Positions 8,370-17,109 of a DNA stretch of 64,000 bases are shown in pieces; within the stretch, counting starts at the first letter, position 1, and the number at the start of each line of letters is the position of its first letter. The notes beneath the pieces were generated by a model. It worked only from the letters and a program-made list of their open reading frames with translations. It had not been told where the DNA came from and made no database searches. This DNA is from a bacterium (lineage in GTDB: Bacteria; Planctomycetota; J058; JAJDCP01), in contig JAUIEM010000001.1 in assembly GCA_030428695.1 (NCBI GenBank), forward strand, positions 15,725-79,724, in the 5' to 3' direction. Both the position numbers and the translations under genes were made by a program.

Positions 8370-10049
8370 GTGCGCACTCTCATCCCCCTCCTCCTCCTCA
8401 GCCTCGCGTGCGCCCAGGAGCCGCGGGTCGAGATCGAGCTCAACGACGGCACCGTGCTGCGCGGCACCCTCCCCGACTTCGGCACCCGCACCTACCGGAT
8501 CGAGCTCGACAGCGGCGGCTTCGCGCTGATCGGTGAGGACACGATCCGCCGCCTGCGGGTCCTCCCGGGCGTCGATGCGCTCGCCACGCTGACAGCCACC
8601 GCCTCCCCCGAGCCGGGCGGATACCGGCTCGCGTTCAGCTCGACCGGCGTCGACAGCCTGCGCGTCTCGCGCAGCCTGGCCGGCAGCCCCAGTGAGGTGC
8701 CGCTCGCCACGCTGCCCGCCGCCGCGACCGGGCTGTTCGACCGGGAGGTCCTGCCCGGGGTCGAGTACCGCTATGTGGTGCGGTCCGGCCCGCGGCTCGT
8801 CGAGCTGCTGCCCGAGCCGCTCGCGCCGGGCACGACCGTCTTCTCGCGCGCCGCCCTCGAGGCGCTGTTGCCCCCGGAGCTCGACAACGAGGGCTGCCTC
8901 CGGCAGCTCTGGAACCTCAAGCGCACGCTGCTCGAGGCGCCCGACGCCTGCCTCGTCGACCTCGGCCCCGGGGTCGAGCGCCGGGCCGGCCTGCACCCGT
9001 GGCTGGACGAGCAGCTGCGCCACACCTTGTCGAACGCCTGGAAGCGGACCGCCACCGGGGCCATCCTCGAGGCCTGGGACCCCAAGCAGGGCCTGGATGG
9101 GCTGCGCCCGCTGTGGCTGCTCGACCCCTGCGAGGTCACGCTCCTCGAGCTGCTCGAGGCGCTGCCGGACGCGGAGCATCCCGGCCTGCTCGCGCGGGGC
9201 GTGGAGCTTCGCCCGTCGCGGATCCCCAACGGCCGTTGGTTCGAAGCCCTGCTGCGCGCGGGCCGGAACCGCGAGGCGGCGCACGTGCTCGCCAGCGGCG
9301 GCGCGGGGCTCGGCGCCGCGCGGCGCGTCGAGAGCGCGCTCGAGGCGGGACCGGGCGACCTGACGCGCTGGGGGGGCTGGGCGTTCAGGGTCGACGACGA
9401 GGGGTGGCTGCACTGCCACGACGACATCAGCCACGCCCTGCTGTGGTCCGTGCGTCCCGCCCGGCGCGATCTCGACGCCCCCGCCCTGGCGCCGGAGCCG
9501 CTGCGGATGTTCGTCCATCCCCGCCCGGACGCCTCCCCCCTGGTGGTGTGGGCGGCCTGGGGCAGGATCCACGCCTGCGACGCCGAGACCGGCGCGCTGC
9601 TCGCTTCCGCCGACGTCTCCGCCCTGCCCGGAGTCGAGACCGTCGCCGTGCTCCCCGGCCTCGCCCTCCCCGAGCAGGCCGTGCTCGCGGTCCACGACGG
9701 CGGGCTGGAGATCCTGACCCTGCCCGACCTCGAGCGCGTCACCCTTCCCATCGTCTTCGAGCGAGGGCCCTTCCCGTTGACTCCGACCCTGCAGGGGACG
9801 CGGCTCGTGCTGCGCCGGGCGGACGGCCCGGAGCTGGTCCGGCGGCTGACCTGGGAGGAGGTCGACGGCCGCCCCCGCTACGTCCTCGAGCCGCCGCGCA
9901 CCTGCATCGTCGAAGCCGGCGACAGCTTGCGCTCCCTCGCCCGGGAGCACCTCGGCGTCGGCACGCGCTGGAAGGAGATCGAGCGCCTCAACCCCGAGCT
10001 CGAGGCGGGCCTGCGCCCGGGCATGCAGCTCCTGCTCCCGCTCGAATGA
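8370..10049 (+). CDS. Secreted LysM-domain protein, tandem paralogue 1
   Basis: A 559-residue protein with a GTG start eight bases after GGAGG. It has a short signal peptide (TLIPLLLLSLACAQ) and an N-terminal strand-rich segment RVEIELNDGTVLRGTLPDFG that looks like an SH3/Sm-like small beta domain. A long unrecognised central part follows. The C-terminal LysM motif is CIVEAGDSLRSLAREHLGVG followed by WKEIERLNPELEAGLRPGMQLLLP. LysM domains bind peptidoglycan glycan chains, so a cell-wall-associated role is likely. The next gene is a close paralogue with the same layout and the same leader spacing. The start was fixed by comparison with that paralogue (GGAGGTT, then the CGC codon). Confidence 0.8.
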   Translation: MRTLIPLLLLSLACAQEPRVEIELNDGTVLRGTLPDFGTRTYRIELDSGGFALIGEDTIRRLRVLPGVDALATLTATASPEPGGYRLAFSSTGVDSLRVSRSLAGSPSEVPLATLPAAATGLFDREVLPGVEYRYVVRSGPRLVELLPEPLAPGTTVFSRAALEALLPPELDNEGCLRQLWNLKRTLLEAPDACLVDLGPGVERRAGLHPWLDEQLRHTLSNAWKRTATGAILEAWDPKQGLDGLRPLWLLDPCEVTLLELLEALPDAEHPGLLARGVELRPSRIPNGRWFEALLRAGRNREAAHVLASGGAGLGAARRVESALEAGPGDLTRWGGWAFRVDDEGWLHCHDDISHALLWSVRPARRDLDAPALAPEPLRMFVHPRPDASPLVVWAAWGRIHACDAETGALLASADVSALPGVETVAVLPGLALPEQAVLAVHDGGLEILTLPDLERVTLPIVFERGPFPLTPTLQGTRLVLRRADGPELVRRLTWEEVDGRPRYVLEPPRTCIVEAGDSLRSLAREHLGVGTRWKEIERLNPELEAGLRPGMQLLLPLE

Positions 10050-10068
10050 GATACGCCCGGAGGTTCCC

Positions 10069-11742
10069 ATGCGCATCCTGCTCCCCCTCGTCCTCCTCAG
10101 CCTCGGCCTGGCCCAGGAGGCCCGCGTCGAGATCGAGCTCGACGACGGCACGGTGCTGCGCGGCACCCTCCCCGACTACGGCACCCGCACCTTCCGGCTC
10201 GAGCTCGAGGGCGGCGGCTTCGTGCTGATCAGCGAGGACGCGATCCGCGGCCTGCGGGTCATCCCGGAGGGCCCGACGCTCGCGGCCACCATCACCCCCG
10301 CGCCCGACGGCTTCCGGCTCGCGTTCACCGCGACCGGCCTCAACAGCCTGTCCGTCTTCCGGGGCCTGGCCGGCAGCTCCAGGGACGAACCCCTCGCGAT
10401 CCTGCCCGGGGACGCGACGGAGCTGTTCGATGCGGCGGTGCTGCCCGGGTTCGCCTACCGCTACCGGGTCCGCTCCGCCGCGCTGTCGGTCGAGCTCCAG
10501 CCCGCGCCGCTCCCCCTCGGCCCGACCGTGTTCCTGCCGGCAGCCCTCAAGGCGCTGATCCCGCCGGAGCTCGACGACGAGACCCGCGACGCGCGGCTGT
10601 GGGCGCTCAAGCGCACGCTGCTCACCGCGCCGGACGCCAGCCTCGTCGGCCGCAGCCCGGACGGCGAGCGCCGCGTCGGCCTGCACCCCTGGCTGGACGC
10701 CCAGCTCGGGAGCGCGCCCGCGCAGGCCTGGATCCGGGCGGCCCTGGAGGACATCCTCGCCGTCTGGGAGCCCGAGCAGGGCCTGGACGACCTGCGCGCG
10801 CTGTGGCTGCTCGACCCTGGCGCGGTGACCCTCGACACGCTGCTCGACGCGGTCCCGGCTGCCCTGCACCCGGCGCTGCTCGCGCGGGCAGGGGGAACCA
10901 GCCCGCGCCACCTCTGGTTCCACGCGCTCCTGCGTGGCGGCCGCGCCCGCGAGGCGGCGCACGTGCTCGCGGAGGGCGGCGCGCTCGCCGGAGCCCCGCG
11001 CGCCGAGGACCGCCAGGAGCACGCCTTCGAGACCGGTCCCGTCGAGCGGGCGCGCTGGGGCGGCCGGGCCTACGCGGTCGACGACGAAGGCTGGCTGCGC
11101 TGCCGGGACGCCATCAGCGGCGCGCTGCTGTGGGCGGTGCGCCCGGCCCGCCGCGCCCTCGACGACCCCGCTCTGGCGCCGGAGCCGCTGCGGCTGTTCG
11201 TCCAACCCCGCGAGGATGCCCCGGCCCTGGTCGTGTGGGCGGCCCGGGGCACGATCTACACCTGCGACGCCGGGACCGGCGCGCTGCTCGCTGCCGCCGA
11301 CGCCTGCGCCGAGCCGGGGGTCGAGACGGTCGCCCTGGTGCCCGGCCCGAACCTGCCCGAGGAAGCCGCGCTCGCGGTCTTCGCCGACGGCCTCGAGATC
11401 CTGACCCTGCCCGGCCTCGAGCGGGTCACCCTGCCCCTGCCCCTCGACGCCGGCACCGGGCCCTTCGCGTTGCAGCCGGTGCTGCGCGGGACGATCTTGC
11501 AGATGCGCAAGGAGGATGGGCGGGAAGCGTTCTGGCGGGTCTCCTGGGAGGAGCTCGACGGCCGCCCCCGCTACGCCCTCGAGCCCCTGCGCGTCTGCAC
11601 CGTCGAGGTCGGTGACAGCCTGCACTCCCTCGCCCGGGAGCACCTCGGCGAGGGCCAGCGCTGGCGGGAGATCCAGCGGCTCAACCCCGAGGTCATGCAG
11701 GGGCTGCGCCCCGGCATGCGGCTCGTGCTCCCGCTCGACTGA
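10069..11742 (+). CDS. Secreted LysM-domain protein, tandem paralogue 2
   Basis: A 557-residue protein, collinear with the gene before it over its whole length and 19 bases downstream of its stop. It has the signal peptide MRILLPLVLLSLGLAQ, the EIELDDGTVLRGTLPDYG small-barrel segment, a long central region containing a WAARGTIYTCDAGTGALL stretch reminiscent of a beta-propeller blade, and a C-terminal LysM (CTVEVGDSLHSLAREHLGEG, RLNPEVMQGLRPGM). The pair arose by tandem duplication. It is probably exported and wall-binding; the job of the central region is unknown. Confidence 0.8.
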   Translation: MRILLPLVLLSLGLAQEARVEIELDDGTVLRGTLPDYGTRTFRLELEGGGFVLISEDAIRGLRVIPEGPTLAATITPAPDGFRLAFTATGLNSLSVFRGLAGSSRDEPLAILPGDATELFDAAVLPGFAYRYRVRSAALSVELQPAPLPLGPTVFLPAALKALIPPELDDETRDARLWALKRTLLTAPDASLVGRSPDGERRVGLHPWLDAQLGSAPAQAWIRAALEDILAVWEPEQGLDDLRALWLLDPGAVTLDTLLDAVPAALHPALLARAGGTSPRHLWFHALLRGGRAREAAHVLAEGGALAGAPRAEDRQEHAFETGPVERARWGGRAYAVDDEGWLRCRDAISGALLWAVRPARRALDDPALAPEPLRLFVQPREDAPALVVWAARGTIYTCDAGTGALLAAADACAEPGVETVALVPGPNLPEEAALAVFADGLEILTLPGLERVTLPLPLDAGTGPFALQPVLRGTILQMRKEDGREAFWRVSWEELDGRPRYALEPLRVCTVEVGDSLHSLAREHLGEGQRWREIQRLNPEVMQGLRPGMRLVLPLD

Positions 11743-11820
11743 GCCTCCCGGCGGGAAGCCGGTTGCAATCCGCCCCCGAGGCCGGTAGAACGGGCGCCCC
11801 AGGCTTCCGGAGACCGCGCG

Positions 11821-12795
11821 GTGGATTCCTTCCTCAAAGCCCTGATGTGGCTGCTCGACCTGTTCGTCACGATCTCGATCGGCTTTCTGATCGCGCGCAG
11901 CTACTTCATGGTCAACAAGATCTGGAAGCGCAAGCACGAGCGCGTGGTGTCCGAGAGCATCTCGGTCTTCGCCGAGCTGATCGGCGTGACCAGCGCCGGC
12001 CTCCTGTGCCTGAAGGCGCTGCTCGAGAGCCAGTTCCTGTTCGCCGTCGAGCGCTCGATCGAGATCGGGCTGTCGTCCTTCTTCCTGCTGATCGGCGTCG
12101 GCTACTGGGTGGCGAGCAAGAACAAGCCGAAGTCCCTGTGGGGCCTGTTCAAGAAGGCGCTGAAGCTCGAGAAGGACGAAGCCGGCGACCTGTTCACGGC
12201 CTTCGTGCGCCCGGTCGGGGCCGACAAGGTGCTCGCCCTGCTGCACGAGCTCGCGATGGTCGACCAGAAGCTCGACCCGAAGGAAGAGGCCTTCATCCGC
12301 AAGTTCGCCGAGTCCTGGCACCTCGTCTACATCCCGCAGGCGATGGGCAGCGCCGGCGACCGCTACCAGAGCTACGAGCGGCTGCGCAAGCTGGTCGCGG
12401 ACTACCTCACCCTGTCCCCGCCCAACGACCAGGTCAGCCAGCTGTGCGACATCCTCGACCTGCTGATCAAGGCCGACGCGGACGTGACCGAAGAGGAGCG
12501 CCTCGCCCACGAGGAGATCCGCAACCAGCTCGCGCACTACGTCGACGAGGACAGCCTCGGCGAGCGCTTCAAGGTCGTGATCGCCCCGCAGTCCGCCGGC
12601 CAGGCCGCGAACGTCTCCCAGCTGCTGCCGGGCACGCGTCCCCAGCCGCTGCTCGGCGGCCACGGCGTGATCGTCGGCGAGTACCACTCGCGGTCCTTCG
12701 CCCGCATGGTCGCCGACCGCTACCGCAAGCACAGGCTGTTCACGACCGTCGAGGTCGAGAAGCTGCCGCCGCCCCTGCCCTCGGTGCCCGCCTGA
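11821..12795 (+). CDS. Membrane-anchored TerB-like protein
   Basis: A 324-residue protein with a GTG start. Two N-terminal hydrophobic segments (about residues 5-25 and 80-97) are followed by a soluble helical domain. There the pattern LLHELAMVDQKLDPKEEAFIRKFAE, and later DLLIKADADVTEEERLAHEEI, resembles TerB-like domains. These carry acidic residues that may bind a metal and often sit in envelope stress or tellurite-resistance proteins. Function here is unknown. It follows the LysM pair after 78 bases and faces the membrane-protein gene at 12808 convergently. Confidence 0.7.
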   Translation: MDSFLKALMWLLDLFVTISIGFLIARSYFMVNKIWKRKHERVVSESISVFAELIGVTSAGLLCLKALLESQFLFAVERSIEIGLSSFFLLIGVGYWVASKNKPKSLWGLFKKALKLEKDEAGDLFTAFVRPVGADKVLALLHELAMVDQKLDPKEEAFIRKFAESWHLVYIPQAMGSAGDRYQSYERLRKLVADYLTLSPPNDQVSQLCDILDLLIKADADVTEEERLAHEEIRNQLAHYVDEDSLGERFKVVIAPQSAGQAANVSQLLPGTRPQPLLGGHGVIVGEYHSRSFARMVADRYRKHRLFTTVEVEKLPPPLPSVPA

Positions 12796-12807
12796 GTCCG
12801 CGGACCC

Positions 12808-13473
12808 TCAGTCGTCGAGGAAGGGCAGGTTGCAGACCAGGGTGCGGAAGCCCTCGCGGACCGTGATCAGCATCTTCTTGTAGCGGTGGGCGAACAGGAA
12901 GGGCGGCCACAGCAGGTGGCCGACCTGGAAGAACTGGAAGCTCTGGCCGCGCACCCCCGGGGTCGGGCTCGCGACCACCCAGGTCATCACCGCCCAGTAC
13001 CCGCACAAGATCGCGACGAGCCCGACGAGCTGCACGACCTGGGCAGCGATCAGCGCGCGCTCGGCGCGCTCGAGGCGCAGCCACCAGGTCGCCCGGACGC
13101 GTCCGGACGCCAGGCCTTCCAGCCGCAGCTCGCCGGAACCGACCGCGATGCGGCTCGTGCCCTGGGGCGTGCCCTCGAAGGCGATGCGCCCGGCGCTGCG
13201 GTCGACGATGCGGAAGGGGCCGAGCGGCGGTCCGCCCCGGGCCAGGCTCGACGCCGCCCGCGAGGCCAGGGCGTCGACCGCGCCGTCGAGCTCGACGCTG
13301 TCCTCGATCACGGCGCGGTGGCCCTCGAGCTCCGCCGGCCGCCCATCCGCGGGCTCGCGCCCGGTGCGGTGGGCGCGGGTGGCGGCGAGGATGCTGCGCA
13401 GGGCGAGCAGCCAGACGATCAGCGCGACGGCGGCGATGACCTGGACGACGACCGCGGCGACGGTCGGGCTCAT
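12808..13473 (-). CDS. Membrane protein of unknown function (221 aa)
   Basis: One hydrophobic helix at the N-terminus (VAAVVVQVIAAVALIVWLLA) and two near residues 150-180 (IAAQVVQLVGLVAILCGYW) flank a strand-rich domain. That domain contains GHRAVIEDSVELDGAVDALASRAA, GPFRIVDRSAGRIAFEGTP and GSGELRLEGLASGRVRATWWLRL, a layout that suggests an SRPBCC-like or PH-like fold, although I do not recognise the family. It lies seven bases downstream of the pterin dehydratase gene on the same strand and is probably co-transcribed with it. Confidence 0.65.
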   Translation of the reverse strand: MSPTVAAVVVQVIAAVALIVWLLALRSILAATRAHRTGREPADGRPAELEGHRAVIEDSVELDGAVDALASRAASSLARGGPPLGPFRIVDRSAGRIAFEGTPQGTSRIAVGSGELRLEGLASGRVRATWWLRLERAERALIAAQVVQLVGLVAILCGYWAVMTWVVASPTPGVRGQSFQFFQVGHLLWPPFLFAHRYKKMLITVREGFRTLVCNLPFLDD

Positions 13474-13480
13474 CGCGGCC

Positions 13481-13771
13481 TCAGCGCCGGTCGGCGATCC
13501 GGTCGATCGCGGCCGCGAGCTCGAAGTCGAGGGCGGAGACCCCGCCGACGTCGTGGGTGTTCAGGCCGATGCGCACAAACTTGTAGACGTTCGACCAGTC
13601 CGGATGGTGGTTCATCTTCTCGGCGACCAGCGCGACCTCGCTCATGAAGCCGAAGGCCTCGACGAAGTCCTTGAACACCAGCTCCCGGCGCAGCTTCTGG
13701 CCCTCGTACGACCACTCGGGCACGTCCATCAGGCGCTCTTCGATCTCGACCTCGGTCAGCTTCTCGGCCAT
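13481..13771 (-). CDS. phhB: 4a-hydroxytetrahydrobiopterin dehydratase (PCD/DCoH)
   Basis: A 96-residue protein with the family signature [43 protein letters not shown], whose three histidines form the active site. The enzyme dehydrates 4a-hydroxytetrahydrobiopterin to quinonoid dihydropterin, usually in support of phenylalanine hydroxylase or a molybdopterin-linked reaction. No phenylalanine hydroxylase is in the window. The length is typical of the family. The ATG at 13771 is preceded by GGAG-like sequence. Confidence 0.92.
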   Translation of the reverse strand: MAEKLTEVEIEERLMDVPEWSYEGQKLRRELVFKDFVEAFGFMSEVALVAEKMNHHPDWSNVYKFVRIGLNTHDVGGVSALDFELAAAIDRIADRR

Positions 13772-13825
13772 CAGTCTCTCCTTCCGCGGCGCTCCCGCGG
13801 GATGTTGTGCCGCGAGTATACCCGC

Positions 13826-14494
13826 TCAGCCCAGCGGCAGCTGCGTCACCGACGAGATCACGTTGCACATCCCGTGGTACACCGTCGGCGCCGCGACGCT
13901 GCGGGTGCGGGCGAACAGGTAGCCGAAGACCAGCCCGGGGAAGAAGGTCAACAGCCGCGCAGGATGCGGCGCGGTCAACAGATGGGCGCAGGCGAACAGC
14001 AGGTTGGCGAGCAGCCAGCCCGGCCCCAGCCGCGCCCCGAAGAGCTTCCAACGCGGCCGCCAGAGCTGGTCGAAGCGGGTCTGCAGGTAGCCGCGGAAGA
14101 ACACCTCCTCCGGCAGGGCGATGCCGAAGACGTGGTCGCCGACCTGGCCCCAGAAGCCCTCGAAGTGGAGCTCGAGCCCGTCGCCGCGCAGGATCCACAC
14201 GAACAGGAGGGCGCCGGCTGCCGTCCCGACGGTCCACGCCAGGGCCAGCCAGGCGCCGCGCCCGAGCTTCCCCGGGCCGAGCCCGAAGCGCGCGGGATCT
14301 TCGCCTCGGAGCAGGATCACCGCGCTCGGCCCCGCGATCCACACCACCATCGCCAGGCTGCCGGCCCCTATCAGCGGGAGGACGTAGAAGGCGACCACGC
14401 TGAGCGCGAGCACGATGACAAGCTCGGGGACGAGCTTCGGCGGCGGCCCGGGGGCATCCTCGAGCGGCGCGTCCTCGCTTCCCCGCTCCCCCAC
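13826..14494 (-). CDS. CPBP-family intramembrane metalloprotease (Abi/CAAX type)
   Basis: A 222-residue protein with about six hydrophobic segments and the motifs of the CPBP/Rce1 group: EEVFFRGYLQTRF (the EExxxR motif), FACAH and a later YHGMCN. These glutamate/histidine residues form the intramembrane active site. Family roles include prenyl-protein processing, bacteriocin immunity and protein sorting; the target here is unknown. It ends one base before the helicase gene that precedes it on the minus strand, so the two may be co-expressed. Confidence 0.85.
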   Translation of the reverse strand: MGERGSEDAPLEDAPGPPPKLVPELVIVLALSVVAFYVLPLIGAGSLAMVVWIAGPSAVILLRGEDPARFGLGPGKLGRGAWLALAWTVGTAAGALLFVWILRGDGLELHFEGFWGQVGDHVFGIALPEEVFFRGYLQTRFDQLWRPRWKLFGARLGPGWLLANLLFACAHLLTAPHPARLLTFFPGLVFGYLFARTRSVAAPTVYHGMCNVISSVTQLPLG

Positions 14495-14495
14495 C

Positions 14496-17006
14496 CTACA
14501 CCTCCACGCCGTCGAAGTACTCGTGGCGCAGCCGCTCGAGCAGCGCCGCGAGCCCGTCGCGCAGCTCGGTCGGGTCGGGCAGCGAGGTCAGGAAGCTCTC
14601 GCCGTACCAGCGGGTCCGCACGCGCGGGTCGAGGATCACGACCGCGCCCCGGTCGCGCCGGCTGCGGATCAGGCGGCCGAAGCCCTGCTTGAGCTTCAGC
14701 ACCGCGCAGGGCACGCTGTACTCCCGGAAGGCGTCGCCGCCCCGGTCGCGGATCGCCCGCAGCCGGCCGGCCTCGACGGGATGGTCGGGGACGCGAAAGG
14801 GCAGCCGCGGGATTACGACCTGCACGAGCTGCGTGCCCGGCATGTCGACGCCTTCCCAGAAGCTGTCGGTACCGAACAACACCGGAGCCCCGGAGGCCCT
14901 GAAACGCCGCAGCAGCTCCTGCCGGCTGCGCTCCCCTTGCACCAGCAGCTCGCAGCCCTCGCGCTGCAGGGCCCCGCGCACGGCGTCCGCGGTCTGGCGC
15001 AGCAGGCGATGGGAGGTGAACAGCACGAACATGCGCCCGCGGCTCGCCCGGGCGGCGACCAGCACGGCCCGAGGCAGCCAGCCCTCGAAGCGCGGATCGC
15101 CTGGGCGCGGGTAGTCGGTCGGCAGGCCGAGGGCGCAGTTCTTCGGATAGTCGAAGGGCGAGCGCACCAGCTTCGTCGAGGTGCGGTCATCCGGCAGGCC
15201 GACCCGCCGGGCCAGGAAGTCGAAGCCGCCCTCGACCGCGAGGGTGGCCGAGGTCAGCACGGCGGTCTTGATGTTCGCGAACAGGTGCTCGGCGAGCAGC
15301 TCGGCGATGTCGAGGGGCGAGCTGACCAGCTTGATGTCCGCGTGCTCGTGGCCGCGCTTGTCGCGCCGCACCGGCGCGAGCTCGACCCAGCGGGTCAGGT
15401 GCGGCTGGTCCTTCCCGACCAGCACCCGCAGGTTGGTCGCGGTGCCCTGCAGGCGGTGGCCGACGGCGGACAGCTCGAGACCGGCGGCGGTCCAGTCGGC
15501 GCCGATGTGGCTGAGCTTGTTCGCGAAGTTGATCACGCTCTTGCCGAGGATGTCGAGCCGCTCGGCCGCGCCCTGCACTTCCCCGAAGACCTCCGGCCAG
15601 GGCCGGGGCTCACCGAAGTCGATGATCTTCGTGCCGCGCAGGAGCTCGTCGCGCAACAGGATCTCCCGCACCCGGTCGAAGGCCATCTCGACCATCAGCT
15701 GCTCGCGGTCGAGGTCGGGCAGCAGCCGCTCCTCGAGCTCGCGCGCCGGTTCCACCAGCTTCTCCTTGACCAGCCGCGTCAGGGCGAAGGGCAACAGCCC
15801 GTTCTTGCCCGAGGCGCCGCGCAGCCGCCCGAGCAGCTGGGCGATGCCGCGGCGGGCGACCTGGCCGCCGAGGTGGCGGGCGGCGATGTCCTCGAGGTGG
15901 TGCGCCTCGTCGAGGATCAGGCGGCCGTAGGCCGGCAGCACCGAGCCCTCGTCGAACTTCCCCCGGGCGACCTTGATCGCCAGGTCGGACAGCAGCAGGT
16001 GGTGGTTCACGATCAGGAGGTGCGCCTTGTCGGCGGCCCGCCGCGAGCGGTAGTAGAAGCACTCGGAGAAGTACGGACACTGCGACTTGAGCGACTTGTC
16101 GGTCGCCGAGGCGATGCGCTCCCAGGACCGGGCGGTCGGCGGCACGCTGAGCTCTTCGCGGTGGCCGCGGCCGGAGCTCTGCGCCCAGGTGACCAGCTCG
16201 GCGACCAGCTTCTGTTCCTCTTCATCCTCGAAGAAGCTCGCGTCGGCCTTGGCGGCCTCGGCGACGCGGCGCTTGCAGGCGTAGTTTCCGCGCCCGGTCA
16301 CCAGCACCGCCCGGGCCTCGAGGCCGAGGGCGGCGATCACGAAGGGGATGTCCTTCTCGATCAGCTGGCGCTGCAGCAGCATCGTGTGGGTGCTGACGAC
16401 GACCTTCTCGTCGTTGCGCACCGCCCACAGCAGGGCCGGCACGAGGTAGGCGAGGGACTTGCCGGTGCCGGTGCCGGCCTCGACGGCGAGCACCGCGTCG
16501 TCGTTGAGGGCGGCGGCGATGGAGCGCGCCATCGCGCGCTGGCCGGGGCGGTCTTCGTAGGAGCCGTGGGCGAGGGCGATCGGGCCGTCGGGGCCGAGCA
16601 GCGCGTCGACCTCGTCGAGGTCGAGGGCCTGGCGGGGCCGCTCGGTGACCGGCTCGACGACGACGTAGATGCGCTCGACGGGGTTGTCGACGATCGCGCA
16701 GCCGACCCCGTTGCGGGCGAGCACGCTGGCGACGGCGAGGTCGGCGTCCGAGGGCGTCAGGGCGCCGCTCGGATGGTTGTGGATCGCGACCTCCCACTCC
16801 CCGGCCTGGCGGATGACGGCGGGCACCGCCTCCTTGTGGCCGCGGGCGACGACCTTGACCGCATCGAACAGCGAGCCCTCTTCGTCGCCGCGGCGGACGA
16901 GGAAGAACACCTCGTTGCCGTCGGCGGCGGCGATCGCCTCGCGCATCGCGGAGCAGACGTCCGGGCTCAGGCGATGGGCGGCGAGCTCTCCGGGCTCTGC
17001 GGACAT
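14496..17006 (-). CDS. DinG-family Fe-S helicase with an N-terminal RadC-like JAB domain
   Basis: An 836-residue fusion. Residues 1-130 resemble the RadC/JAB fold with the JAMM core HNHPSGALTPSDADL. From about residue 145 a superfamily-2 helicase follows: Walker A AGTGTGKS, the Fe-S region (GNYACKRRV, then SQCPYFSECFYY and VNHHLLLSDL), the DEAH box LILDEAHHLED, motif III TSATL and the C-terminal VLFGTDSFWEGVDMPG and GRLIRSRRDRG motifs. DinG/XPD-like helicases unwind DNA 5' to 3' and act at forks, R-loops or damage. A JAB domain fused in front is unusual. The ATG at 17006 lies about 100 bases from the divergent pseudouridine-synthase gene. Confidence 0.9.
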   Translation of the reverse strand: MSAEPGELAAHRLSPDVCSAMREAIAAADGNEVFFLVRRGDEEGSLFDAVKVVARGHKEAVPAVIRQAGEWEVAIHNHPSGALTPSDADLAVASVLARNGVGCAIVDNPVERIYVVVEPVTERPRQALDLDEVDALLGPDGPIALAHGSYEDRPGQRAMARSIAAALNDDAVLAVEAGTGTGKSLAYLVPALLWAVRNDEKVVVSTHTMLLQRQLIEKDIPFVIAALGLEARAVLVTGRGNYACKRRVAEAAKADASFFEDEEEQKLVAELVTWAQSSGRGHREELSVPPTARSWERIASATDKSLKSQCPYFSECFYYRSRRAADKAHLLIVNHHLLLSDLAIKVARGKFDEGSVLPAYGRLILDEAHHLEDIAARHLGGQVARRGIAQLLGRLRGASGKNGLLPFALTRLVKEKLVEPARELEERLLPDLDREQLMVEMAFDRVREILLRDELLRGTKIIDFGEPRPWPEVFGEVQGAAERLDILGKSVINFANKLSHIGADWTAAGLELSAVGHRLQGTATNLRVLVGKDQPHLTRWVELAPVRRDKRGHEHADIKLVSSPLDIAELLAEHLFANIKTAVLTSATLAVEGGFDFLARRVGLPDDRTSTKLVRSPFDYPKNCALGLPTDYPRPGDPRFEGWLPRAVLVAARASRGRMFVLFTSHRLLRQTADAVRGALQREGCELLVQGERSRQELLRRFRASGAPVLFGTDSFWEGVDMPGTQLVQVVIPRLPFRVPDHPVEAGRLRAIRDRGGDAFREYSVPCAVLKLKQGFGRLIRSRRDRGAVVILDPRVRTRWYGESFLTSLPDPTELRDGLAALLERLRHEYFDGVEV

Positions 17007-17109
17007 CTTTACGCTCCCTTCTCGGCCTGTAGAATACCAGCTCGCACCGACGGACCCCAGACCGTCGCCTACACGAGCCTCGCGGAGAGCGCGCGGCTCG
17101 ACGAGCGCC

